From Pedobacter rhizosphaerae (GTDB lineage: Bacteria; Bacteroidota; Bacteroidia; Sphingobacteriales; Sphingobacteriaceae): a DNA stretch of 64,000 nt. Positions within the stretch are counted from its first letter, which is position 1. Each line of letters opens with the position of its first letter. Under the pieces are notes generated by a model. It ran no database searches. It saw only the letters and a program-made list of their open reading frames with translations, and was not told the origin of the DNA. Of this stretch, positions 1 through 7,437 are shown piece after piece. The position numbers were made by a program, and so were the translations under genes. The stretch lies in contig NZ_FOGG01000012.1 in the NCBI RefSeq assembly GCF_900111155.1, positions 62,001-126,000 on the forward strand, written 5' to 3'.

Positions 1-159
1 TCTTTTTATTTTATAATAAGTTGGTAATCAGTTGTCTTTTGTTACTAATGAACCGAAGATTAAATCGTTAATAGTTGGTGAAATGAAATATTTGGCTAAT
101 TGATAATACGAGTTTAGGTCATTTATTTTGCATTTCTGTCCTGTACCATCCTGTTGGAC

Positions 160-275
160 GGAGTATTTAGTATCAAGTATTAAGTATTAAGTATCAAGAT
201 GGGGAGCCAGAAAAGTATACTTCCAGACTAAGTACTAACGACTATGGACTAAGTACTGAATAGAAGTATCGAGTA
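160..275. repeat. Short AT-rich direct-repeat tract upstream of first Aat-like gene
   Basis: The tract is built from overlapping words such as AGTATTAAGTATCAAG and CTAAGTACT, each recurring two or more times with small changes. No reading frame is supported here. I see nothing else recognisable in positions 1-361 apart from the segment just before the gene (about 280-361), which resembles the sequence upstream of the second Aat-like gene. Confidence 0.6.
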
Positions 276-361
276 TAATTGCTAAAATACTGTAAACCAT
301 TTTGTAGTAACTTTATACATTTTGTTGAGTAAATTTACTATTAAACCAAATATTTCTTGCC

Positions 362-1153
362 ATGCAACTCTCCTCAAGATTATTATCCATTTTCTTTCCG
401 GGTAATGCGAAGCATAAAGCGCAAAGAAAATTACAGCAAATTTTATTTTTTGCGCTATCAAAAGTATCAAGAAGTAAAGGCAATGCGCTTTTGTGGGCGA
501 ATAGTCAATTTGAATTATCTCCACATGCTTTAGTGAGTGCATTTACACAGGGATATGTTGTATTTCCTAATATGCGCAATCATAAAATTGTAGAATGGCT
601 GGATCCGGAAGTACGGGGCATATTGCCGATAGATCATTTTAAAATGCAGGAAGGTTTGTTTAAGTTACTTAAAAAGGAACGGGCCAGAGAAGTTAAAGAG
701 TTTGATATTAAAATAGACGAAAATTTTGAAGCTACAATCAGAGCTTGCGCAGAGCCAAGAGATTTGAAAGCCATTACCTGGTTGAGTGAAGAATATATTA
801 ATAGTACTATCCAGTTACACAAAATGGGCATTGCGCATAGTGTAGAGGCCTATAAGAACGGTAAGCTGGTAGGTGGAGTAGTGGGGGTTGCCATTAATGG
901 CTATTTTATGTCGTTAAGTTTATTTCATACTGTTAATAACGCGGGTAAAGTTGCTTTTTACTATTTAATGCTGAAGCTAAAAGCAGATGGCTATAAACTC
1001 CACGACCTTGGTATGCCGAACCCCTGGATACAACAGTTTGGAATGAAAAGCTTGCCCAAAAAAGATTTTAAGGAAGCTTTATTAAGAGCTATTACCTCAC
1101 CACTGGCTTTTACTCATGAGGTACCTGTTTTGGAATTACTCTCGTTCGTATAA
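362..1153 (+). CDS. Divergent leucyl/phenylalanyl-tRNA--protein transferase-like protein, paralogue 1
   Basis: This 263-residue protein resembles Aat, which moves Leu or Phe from tRNA to protein N-termini (N-end rule). Visible family landmarks are a DPEVRGILPIDHF block (canonical SPDPRGVLPLDHF), FEATIRACAEPR, a TWLSEEYI helix, GIAHSVEAYKNGKLVGGVVG and a final KLHDLGMPNP/FGMKSLPKKDF block. The GES motif of classical Aat is SLS here, and the LIDCQ-type motif is LHDLG, so the glutamine proposed to be catalytic is absent. Transferase activity is therefore uncertain. The ATG start aligns with that of paralogue 2 (MQLSSRLL versus MRISSKLL). The protein lacks the roughly 40-residue C-terminal tail of paralogue 2, and palindromic array 1 begins a few bases after its stop. 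The Aat family is a GNAT-fold relative of FemX. Homology is clear; function is inferred. Confidence 0.75.
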   Translation: MQLSSRLLSIFFPGNAKHKAQRKLQQILFFALSKVSRSKGNALLWANSQFELSPHALVSAFTQGYVVFPNMRNHKIVEWLDPEVRGILPIDHFKMQEGLFKLLKKERAREVKEFDIKIDENFEATIRACAEPRDLKAITWLSEEYINSTIQLHKMGIAHSVEAYKNGKLVGGVVGVAINGYFMSLSLFHTVNNAGKVAFYYLMLKLKADGYKLHDLGMPNPWIQQFGMKSLPKKDFKEALLRAITSPLAFTHEVPVLELLSFV

Positions 1154-1160
1154 AAAAAAC

Positions 1161-1891
1161 TCACATCTTCGAATATGTAAAATGTAAATATGGAAGATGG
1201 ATTGAATAGCGATCGCCGGGTACATCGTCCATTATTCCATCAATACCCCTTACATCTCTTTGGTTATGTAAAATGTAAATATGGAAGATGGACCGAATAG
1301 CGATCGTCCGGTACATCGTCCATTATTCCATCAATACCCCTTACATTCTCTTTGGTTATGTAAAATGGTAAGATGTAAGATGAACCGAATGGCGATAGCC
1401 GGGTACACCGTCCATAATTACCTCACACCACCTTACATCTCTTCGGTTATGTAAAATGGTAATGTGGAAGATGGATTGAATAGCGATCGCCATGTACATC
1501 GTCCATAATTACCTCAAACTACCTTACATCTCTTTGGTTATTTAAAATGTAAATATGGAAGATGGATTGAATAGGGATCGCCAGGTACATCGTCCATAAT
1601 TACCTCAAACTACCTTACATCTCTTTGTTATTTAAAATGTAAATATGGAAGATGGATTGAATAGCGATCGCCAGGTACATCGTCCATTATTCCATCAATA
1701 CCCCTTACATTCTCTTTGGTTATGTAAAATGGTAAGATGTAAGATGAACCGAATGGCGATCGCCGGGTACATCTTCCATCATTCCATCAACACCTCTTAC
1801 ATCCTTTAATTATGTAAGATGGACCGAATTGCGATCGCCGGGTACATCGTCCATCATTCCATCAATACCTCTTACATCCACACCACCTTAC
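1161..1891. repeat. Tandem palindromic array 1: eight ~91-bp units with GCGATCGC core
   Basis: Cores lie at 1209, 1300, 1392, 1483, 1574, 1664, 1756 and 1831, so spacing is 90-92 bp except 75 bp for the last. Five cores are exact GCGATCGC; those at 1300, 1392 and 1574 differ by one base. Each unit has two inverted repeats. In hairpin 1, ATGGAAGATG pairs 9 of 10 with CATCGTCCAT around the core. In hairpin 2, TTACAT pairs with ATGTAA around a CTCTTTGGTT loop, spanning the junction of adjacent units. Positions 1310-1396 and 1674-1760 are identical, at an offset of exactly four units. 91 is not a multiple of three and stops are frequent, so the array is not coding. Confidence 0.95.
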
Positions 1892-1993
1892 ATCATATAT
1901 TAGCTTTCAATTGTTCAAATACTGCAAACCAGTTTACAATGTTGTTTTACAGTTTGCCAGTTAATTTTGAGGATCAACCAAAATTATCCTCGC

Positions 1994-2872
1994 ATGCGTA
2001 TTTCATCTAAATTATTAGCTGCTTTTTTTCCAGGCGGTACCAAGCATAAATTGAAGAGAAAACTACAGCATTTTTGTTTTTTCGCTTTATCCAAAGCTTC
2101 GAGAAGTAAAAAGGAAGCCGTTTTATGGGCAAATAGCCAGCTGGAATTATCGCCTGTTGTATTTCCCAACATGAGAAATCATAAAATTATAGAATGGCTT
2201 GATCCGGAAGCCAGGGGAATAATACCTATTGATCATTTTAAAATGCAAGATGGATTATTAAGGTTATTAAAAAAGGAACGCGCAAGGGATATTAAGGAGT
2301 TTGAAATTAAAATTGACCATGACTTTGAGGCCACCATACGTGCCTGTTCAAAACCCAGAGATGCTAAGGCAATTACCTGGTTAAGTGAAGAATATATTAA
2401 TTGTGCTGTCGAATTAAATAAAATGGGAACCGCACATAGTGTAGAAGCTTACCAAAATGGTGTTTTGGTGGGAGGTGTGATAGGCGCTGCTATTAATGGT
2501 TACTTCATGACATTAAGTTTGTTTCATACGGTTAATAATGCCAGTAAAGTTGCCTTTTACTATTTGATGCTAAGGCTCAGGGCAGATGGATTTAAATTAC
2601 ATGATTTTGGAATGCCGAATCCATGGGTTAGCCAATTTGGGATGAAAAGTGTACCCCGCACTGAATTTAAAACCGATTTGCTTCAGGCCATTACCAGTCC
2701 CACAGTTTTTACTAAGCGAGTGCCAGAACTAGAATTCCCTACTCTGGAAAAACCAATTAAGCAGAGTTTTGCGTTAAAATTAGCAATATATGTACACGAT
2801 TATTTCATCGAAATTATTCATGGCCTTTTACAAGAAGAGCAAATGTATGTGGTGTTTGGAGGAATGGCGTAG
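1994..2872 (+). CDS. Divergent leucyl/phenylalanyl-tRNA--protein transferase-like protein, paralogue 2
   Basis: This is a close paralogue of the gene at 362-1153, with the same Aat landmarks: DPEARGIIPIDHF, FEATIRACSKPRD, TAHSVEAYQNGVLVGGVIG and KLHDFGMPNPW. I chose the ATG at 1994 because it aligns with the paralogue start; a TTG nine codons upstream is possible. Compared with paralogue 1 it lacks exactly 11 residues between LSP and VVFPN (near 2153). In classical Aat that region is the conserved AYxxGxFP segment before the substrate pocket. It has about 43 additional C-terminal residues, including a hydrophobic stretch. Like its paralogue it has no GES glutamate and no LIDCQ glutamine, so canonical transferase chemistry is doubtful. 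Array 2 starts about 10 bp after the stop, giving the same gene-then-array order. Confidence 0.72.
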   Translation: MRISSKLLAAFFPGGTKHKLKRKLQHFCFFALSKASRSKKEAVLWANSQLELSPVVFPNMRNHKIIEWLDPEARGIIPIDHFKMQDGLLRLLKKERARDIKEFEIKIDHDFEATIRACSKPRDAKAITWLSEEYINCAVELNKMGTAHSVEAYQNGVLVGGVIGAAINGYFMTLSLFHTVNNASKVAFYYLMLRLRADGFKLHDFGMPNPWVSQFGMKSVPRTEFKTDLLQAITSPTVFTKRVPELEFPTLEKPIKQSFALKLAIYVHDYFIEIIHGLLQEEQMYVVFGGMA

Positions 2873-2880
2873 ATAGGGAA

Positions 2881-3400
2881 TATGGTAAGGATGTAAAATG
2901 GACTGAATCGCGATCGCACAGTACATCGTCCATCCTTACATCTTTTGTTATGTAAAATGGAAAAATGGAAGATGGATTGACTAGCGATCGCCGGACACAT
3001 CGTCCATAATTACATCACGCCATCTTACATCTCTTTAGTTATGTAAAATAGAAAAATGGAAGATGGATTGAATAGCGATCGCCGGATACATCGTCCATGC
3101 TAACATCACAACATCTTACATCTCTTTTAGTTATGTGAAATGGTAATATGGAAGATGGATTGAATAGCGATCGCGAGGTACATCGTCCATAATTACATCA
3201 CGCCATCTTACATCTCTTTGGTTATGTAAAATGGTAAGGTGGAAAATGGACTGAATAGCGATCGCGAGGTACATCGTCCATCCTTACATCACAACATCTT
3301 ACATCTTTTTAGTTATGTAAAATGGAAAAATGGAAAGAATGGCGATCGCACAGTACATCGTCCATGCTTCCATCAATACCTCTTACATCCTTCACACCAT
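2881..3400. repeat. Tandem palindromic array 2: six ~91-bp units with GCGATCGC core
   Basis: Exact GCGATCGC cores lie at 2910, 2984, 3075, 3167, 3258 and 3342, spaced 74, 91, 92, 91 and 84 bp. The unit is the same as in array 1: an ATGGAAGATG/CATCGTCCAT stem around the core and a TTACAT/ATGTAA stem at the unit junction. The spacer after the core alternates between a form ending CATCACGCCATC and one ending CATCACAACATC in units 2 to 5, so growth by two-unit duplication is likely. The array ends just before the 3' end of the convergent AraC gene. Confidence 0.95.
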
Positions 3401-3406
3401 CTCTCC

Positions 3407-4264
3407 TTATACCAGGGTATTAAATCTAGATTCTATGTGTGCCCGAGCCATTTTTTGGAATTCCTCTGGTGTTTGTCCGGTTTGTTTTTTGAAGAACCTG
3501 CTAAAATAGGGCCTGTCACTGAATCCGAGTTCGTAAGCGATTTCCTTAATCGTTATTTCACTGTGAATCATCTTCCGTTTAGCCTCTAAAATAATCCTGT
3601 CGTGAATGATTTGAGTTCCGGTTTTATCCAGTTTTTCCTTTAGAATCTGGTTTAGCCGCTTGGAACTGATCCCCAATTTCCCGGCATAAAAATCAATATT
3701 GGTTACCGTTTGAAAATTACCCTCCAAAAGCATTAGAAATTCATAAACTCTTTTCTGGTGAGTATCATGTCCGGTAAATTCGAGCTCTTTTACAGAAATC
3801 AGTTTCAGAAGAAGTACCTTTAAAAGTGCTTTCATCATCACAAAGTGATTACCCTTTTGGTATTCTTCCTCCATCAGGCGGTAAATGTCACCCAATCCTT
3901 TAGCCGCTTCTTCATCGAGGCGCAGGCAGGAAAATTCTCCCTGAACATTAAATATCCTGAAAAGATCGAGTAGAAAATCTTTATCCTCTTCTTCCAGCAT
4001 CGACCTTTTGAAGGAAATTAATTCTCCCTTTTTCCCTGCCTTGTTTAATTGATGAACACGATAGGGAGGGATGAGGTAAACCCAGTCGCCCTTTATCCGG
4101 TATGCTGGATCGGTAATGCCATGTAGCGGATCTTCATTCTTAAGCCATACAATTTCGAAAAAATCCTTCCTTCCGGGATCATTTAAATAACTCGGCGGAC
4201 AATTAGCAAGGTTTCGCATATAAAGCATGGCTTTCTCAAGGCCCAGGGTAGGTGCTGCATTCAT
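3407..4264 (-). CDS. AraC-family transcriptional regulator
   Basis: The protein has 285 residues. The last ~100 form the AraC/XylS double helix-turn-helix: the second helix pair reads IKEIAYELGFSDRPYFSRFF followed by KKQTGQTPEEFQ. The first ~150 residues look like an AraC-type cupin ligand pocket, with a DWVYLIPPYRVHQL strand pattern. The gene is divergent from hxlB-hxlA with about 190 bp between the starts, so it is the obvious candidate regulator of that operon. Its inducer (formaldehyde, a sugar phosphate or other) cannot be read from sequence. It converges on palindromic array 2. Confidence 0.9.
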   Translation of the reverse strand: MNAAPTLGLEKAMLYMRNLANCPPSYLNDPGRKDFFEIVWLKNEDPLHGITDPAYRIKGDWVYLIPPYRVHQLNKAGKKGELISFKRSMLEEEDKDFLLDLFRIFNVQGEFSCLRLDEEAAKGLGDIYRLMEEEYQKGNHFVMMKALLKVLLLKLISVKELEFTGHDTHQKRVYEFLMLLEGNFQTVTNIDFYAGKLGISSKRLNQILKEKLDKTGTQIIHDRIILEAKRKMIHSEITIKEIAYELGFSDRPYFSRFFKKQTGQTPEEFQKMARAHIESRFNTLV

Positions 4265-4437
4265 AAATACAAATATAAAAGGTTAATCAGCTATGGGTTG
4301 GATTTTTAGGTAATAGAGGTGGACTATTCGGAAATACGGGGGAAGTATGGTTAATAATATGACTTTTAGGCTATAATGTTTCCAAATTATCCCATTTAAT
4401 GAGCCAATTGTGTAAAGCTAGGTACAAGGCGTGGTAA

Positions 4438-4445
4438 TACCTTTG
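4438..4445 (+). promoter_or_regulatory. Possible Bacteroidota -7 element TACCTTTG for hxlB
   Basis: TACCTTTG matches the Bacteroidota -7 consensus TAnnTTTG. It lies only 11 bp before the hxlB ATG, so the transcript would be nearly leaderless. The nearest upstream TTG (4408-4410) is 27 bp away, longer than the usual 17-23, so the assignment is tentative. Confidence 0.35.
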
Positions 4446-4456
4446 GGCAAGTAAAA

Positions 4457-5068
4457 ATGAATATGGAAATAGAGGACAACCAGATCACTAAGCTGGATTT
4501 TCAGCAACTCAGCTGGGAGCTACAATTAAATTTGGATTTAATATTGGATGAAAACCTGCAATTGGCCAAAAAGATCAATACAGAAAACCTCATTCCAATG
4601 GTTAACCATATCCAACAGGCAGAAAGAATCTTTTTAATAGCTACAGGTCGTTCGGGTTTTTCCTTACGTGCAGCTGCTATGCGATTGATGCATCTCGGCC
4701 TAACTGTGTTCTTTGTGGGAGATACCACTACCCCGGCAATTAGAAAGGGCGATTTACTCATTGCCGCTTCTGGCTCTGGAACTACCTCTTCCATTGTTCG
4801 GGCAACTGAGAAGGCATGCACAGCGGGTGCAAAAATTGTTGCCATAACTACTGTAGCAGATGCTCCACTTGCCGAACTGGCTAATCATGTAATCTTTATC
4901 CCTGCAGCAGGAAAACAGGAGGTGAAGAGATCAAAGTCCAAGCAATATGCAGGCAGCTTATTTGAGCAGTTCTTATTTCTCCTGATGGATGTAGTGTTTC
5001 AATCGCTTTGGAAAATTAGTGCGGTACCAGCAGAAGAACTATGGGAACGACACGCTAATCTGGAATAA
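4457..5068 (+). CDS. hxlB: 6-phospho-3-hexuloisomerase (SIS domain)
   Basis: The enzyme converts D-arabino-hex-3-ulose 6-phosphate to fructose 6-phosphate, the second step of ribulose monophosphate formaldehyde fixation. The 203-residue length is typical of the family. A single SIS sugar-isomerase domain is visible: the ATGRSGFSLRAAAMRLMHLG phosphosugar loop, VGDTTTPAI, the DLLIAASGSGTTSSIV strand-loop and the C-terminal EQFLFLLMD helix. hxlA follows after 37 bp on the same strand, which makes the assignment firm, since SIS proteins alone are ambiguous. An in-frame ATG at 4463 is an alternative start. The AraC gene is divergent. The product is expected to be cytoplasmic. Confidence 0.92.
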   Translation: MNMEIEDNQITKLDFQQLSWELQLNLDLILDENLQLAKKINTENLIPMVNHIQQAERIFLIATGRSGFSLRAAAMRLMHLGLTVFFVGDTTTPAIRKGDLLIAASGSGTTSSIVRATEKACTAGAKIVAITTVADAPLAELANHVIFIPAAGKQEVKRSKSKQYAGSLFEQFLFLLMDVVFQSLWKISAVPAEELWERHANLE

Positions 5069-5105
5069 AAAAATCAATCAATAACATTAATAAATAATCA
5101 AAAAC

Positions 5106-5738
5106 ATGGCAAAATTACAAGTAGCAATAGATTTATTAACCACAGACGAAGCTTTGGCACTTGCAGCAAAAGTGGCTCCTTATGTTGATATCATAGAATT
5201 AGGAACTCCATTAATCAAAAATATGGGTTCAACCGTTATTACAGCAATGAAAAATGCTCACCCTGATAAACTGGTTTTCGCAGATCTTAAAACTGCAGAT
5301 GCAGGTGAATTGGAAGCAGATATCGCATTTAAGGCAGGTGCTGATTTGGTAACGGTTATGGGAGCAGCAGGAAATGCAACAATTATTGGTGCAGTTAAAG
5401 CAGCCAAGGCTCATGGTAAAGGTGTAGTAGTAGATACCATTGGATATCCTGATCGCGTAAAGAGAGCGCAGGACGTTATTGATTTAGGCGTAGAATTTGT
5501 GGAATTACATGCTGGACTTGACGAACAATGGACTGCGGGATATTCTATACAGGTATTGATTGATGAGGCAGCCAGAGCGGGTGTTCCGGTATCAATAGCT
5601 GGTGGTGTAAACATCAATAATGTGAGTGCTGTTATTAAGGCTGGCGCTCAGGTTGCAGTTGCCGGAGCAGCAATTTATGCGGCAGAAAATCCTGCAGAAG
5701 CTGCAAAAGCGCTTCGCGAAGCTATTGATGCCGCATAA
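5106..5738 (+). CDS. hxlA: 3-hexulose-6-phosphate synthase
   Basis: The enzyme condenses formaldehyde with ribulose 5-phosphate, the entry step of the ribulose monophosphate pathway. It is 210 residues, the usual length, and belongs to the OMP decarboxylase superfamily (TIM barrel). The conserved acid-base set is visible: D9 in AIDL, and D60-x-K62-x-x-D65 in FADLKTADAG. The VELHAGLDEQ strand and the VSIAGGVN and VAGAAIY phosphate-binding loops are also intact. It pairs with hxlB upstream and ends before a strong hairpin terminator. In a heterotroph without methylotrophy genes in view, the likely role is formaldehyde detoxification. No methanol or methylamine dehydrogenase is in the window. 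Confidence 0.95.
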   Translation: MAKLQVAIDLLTTDEALALAAKVAPYVDIIELGTPLIKNMGSTVITAMKNAHPDKLVFADLKTADAGELEADIAFKAGADLVTVMGAAGNATIIGAVKAAKAHGKGVVVDTIGYPDRVKRAQDVIDLGVEFVELHAGLDEQWTAGYSIQVLIDEAARAGVPVSIAGGVNINNVSAVIKAGAQVAVAGAAIYAAENPAEAAKALREAIDAA

Positions 5739-5785
5739 TATCCCATAATAAATAACTAAAACGTTCGAATCATCAATTCTAACGT

Positions 5786-5826
5786 ACAAATTAAGCTTCC
5801 CGATCTCATCGGGAAGCTTAATTTGT
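5786..5826. terminator. Bidirectional intrinsic terminator between hxlA and the DUF892 gene
   Basis: A perfect 19-bp stem (5786-5804 with 5808-5826) closes a 3-base CTC loop and has AT-rich flanks. It sits between two convergent genes and can serve both strands. Confidence 0.9.
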
Positions 5827-5893
5827 CAACTTTCAAAAGATGAATGGGTTAGGTTACAGCTCTTTAATTGAAGTAAGCTAATTTAGCTTTTGT

Positions 5894-6475
5894 TTACTCT
5901 GCTGCGGCCTCAGCGTTGATGGTGCTAACCGCAATCTCAGTAAGGGCTACATCCGTTGCCTTTTCATTTTCAAGCGTTTGATCCAAAAGATCTGCCACAT
6001 CTGCGCGATCGATATTCTGAGCAAATACCTTTAAGGTGCCATAAGTAGCAATTTCATAATGCTCAACCTTTTGCGCTGCAAGAATCAATCCTGCATCCCT
6101 GATCATGGTACCCGTGTCAGTATCTTCAATAATACCATTCGCCTCTTCTAATAATCCAGCCATAGCATCACATTTTTTTGCTGAAGCTTTTTCGCCCAAT
6201 AGGTCGAAAACCTGTTCCAGGGTATCAATATGCGTTTGGGTTTCTTGCGCGTGTTTATCAAATGCTGCGGCAAGCTCAGGACTGGTAGCAGCCTTTTTCA
6301 TTTTTGGAAGTGCCTTCACCAGATGTTTTTCTGCCCAATAGATATCTTTTAGCTCATCAACAAAAAACTCATGGAATTCTGATGGTTCAATTTTACCTTT
6401 ATTATTACTTGTCGTTTTTTTAGGTTCTGTTTTGCTCGCAGCCTTAGCTGTTGCTGCTTTTGTTGTAGTTGCCAT
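5894..6475 (-). CDS. DUF892 (YciE/YciF-type) ferritin-like protein
   Basis: The protein has 193 residues. The first ~30 are rich in Lys, Ala and Thr and low in complexity. Residues ~32-185 match the DUF892 ferritin-like four-helix bundle: FHEFFVDELKDIYWAEKHLV, LAAAFDKHAQETQTHIDTLE, and AQKVEHYEIATYGTLKVFA with metal-ligand-like Glu and His. Family members are small stress-induced proteins linked to general stress and oxidative response; the exact reaction is not known. The basic tail could bind DNA or cell-surface polyanions (inference). It is divergent from the unknown gene at 6672 and lies near the Mn-catalase, which fits a stress regulon. Confidence 0.88.
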   Translation of the reverse strand: MATTTKAATAKAASKTEPKKTTSNNKGKIEPSEFHEFFVDELKDIYWAEKHLVKALPKMKKAATSPELAAAFDKHAQETQTHIDTLEQVFDLLGEKASAKKCDAMAGLLEEANGIIEDTDTGTMIRDAGLILAAQKVEHYEIATYGTLKVFAQNIDRADVADLLDQTLENEKATDVALTEIAVSTINAEAAAE

Positions 6476-6671
6476 ATATTTTTCTTTTTGGTTTCTGTTT
6501 GCTTTAAGAACTATGCTGATACTAAATGGTTTAGAATAATGCGCAAACAGGTAGTTTACATCTTGTTAACAGGTATTTGTCACATCTCGTGTCGATTACC
6601 CGATTTAGGCTTATTACAGGAAACATAAAAACAATTCCTCGGCGAATGGGATTTTTTAATAAAACACAGTA

Positions 6672-7277
6672 ATGGAAAAAGAAACCCTTATACCCACCCA
6701 GCAGATTGGGCAACAAACTGACGCTGAGGAAGAAAAGAAATTCTCATCCAGCGCTGAGGCCAGAGCTGCTTATGAAGAAGCTGTTGTTCGCTTGTTGGAT
6801 ATAAATAACTGGCAAACTATCTCTACCATTGAGGCCAGTGATTTTGCGCTGTATGATTTTAGCGGACTGCCGCTAAACAGACCTGTGGAAGAAAATGATT
6901 ACGTACGGATTGATATTCCCGGGCCAGGGACCAAAGTGGGCAAAGGCTATGACTGGGTTTGTATAGAATATCTGGAAAAATTTTCTGATGTAGGCTCAGA
7001 TATTGATTTCACCTTATTTGTAGCCAGGCCAAGTAGCATTCCCGGGGAGGCAGGAGAGAAGATTGCTCATTTCTTTACCGATAGGGCAACCTCCACCTTC
7101 ATGGTTTATCGTAGGGAGAACGTGCTTAGTGCCGAAGTTCACGGTCGTAATGAAGTACCTAATATTGATGAACAGCCCTTGCTCGATAAAGCCAGGAATT
7201 TACTCGTGAATGGAGGAAGTGCTGTTGGAATGTCATTCGTGCAATGGCACTTGCTGGTTTCTGGAATACTATCCTGA
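6672..7277 (+). CDS. Conserved-looking protein of unknown function beside Mn-catalase
   Basis: I do not recognise this 201-residue protein. It has a hydrophilic N-terminus (residues 1-30, many Gln, Glu and Lys), then a mixed alpha/beta sequence with a YVRIDIPGPGTKVGKGYDWV segment. No signal peptide or membrane segment is visible. The sequence is well formed, with no internal stops or low-complexity core, and starts with ATG about 200 bp from the divergent DUF892 gene. The pattern of short beta strands ending in a helical tail could suit a SRPBCC-like binding fold, but that is a guess. Its position between DUF892 and Mn-catalase suggests a stress-related role. Confidence 0.7.
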   Translation: MEKETLIPTQQIGQQTDAEEEKKFSSSAEARAAYEEAVVRLLDINNWQTISTIEASDFALYDFSGLPLNRPVEENDYVRIDIPGPGTKVGKGYDWVCIEYLEKFSDVGSDIDFTLFVARPSSIPGEAGEKIAHFFTDRATSTFMVYRRENVLSAEVHGRNEVPNIDEQPLLDKARNLLVNGGSAVGMSFVQWHLLVSGILS

Positions 7278-7289
7278 AAGATTTCTAAT

Positions 7290-7320
7290 AACAGGTATAC
7301 ACCGTGGTTCGCTACCTGTT
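7290..7320. terminator. Weak hairpin after the unknown gene
   Basis: AACAGGTA (7290-7297) pairs perfectly with TACCTGTT (7313-7320) across a 15-base loop. There is no T-run after it, so termination is uncertain. Confidence 0.3.
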
Positions 7321-7437
7321 CTGTGCCTCACTACGTGTTTTGTTTATTAAGCAAACCAGTTGGCTCTTTTTAATGTGTTTACTACGGAAGCTGTAAAGAT
7401 TATCAGTTTCATAAACGAATAACAAAACAATAAGCTT

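Noticed and set aside
1819-2010. 63-codon frame between array 1 and paralogue 2
   Set aside because: It lies in the last repeat unit and the upstream region of paralogue 2, with poor composition.
1161-3400. CRISPR array
   Set aside because: The whole ~91-bp unit is conserved, with no unique spacers of constant length, and no cas genes are present.
1161-3400. Integron attC sites between gene cassettes
   Set aside because: No GTTRRRY core sites at unit ends and no integrase; units are tandem rather than one per gene.
2818-3589. Open frames across array 2 (2818-3000 minus and 3239-3589 plus)
   Set aside because: They follow the repeat, and 91 is not a multiple of three. The plus-strand frame also runs into the AraC gene on the other strand.
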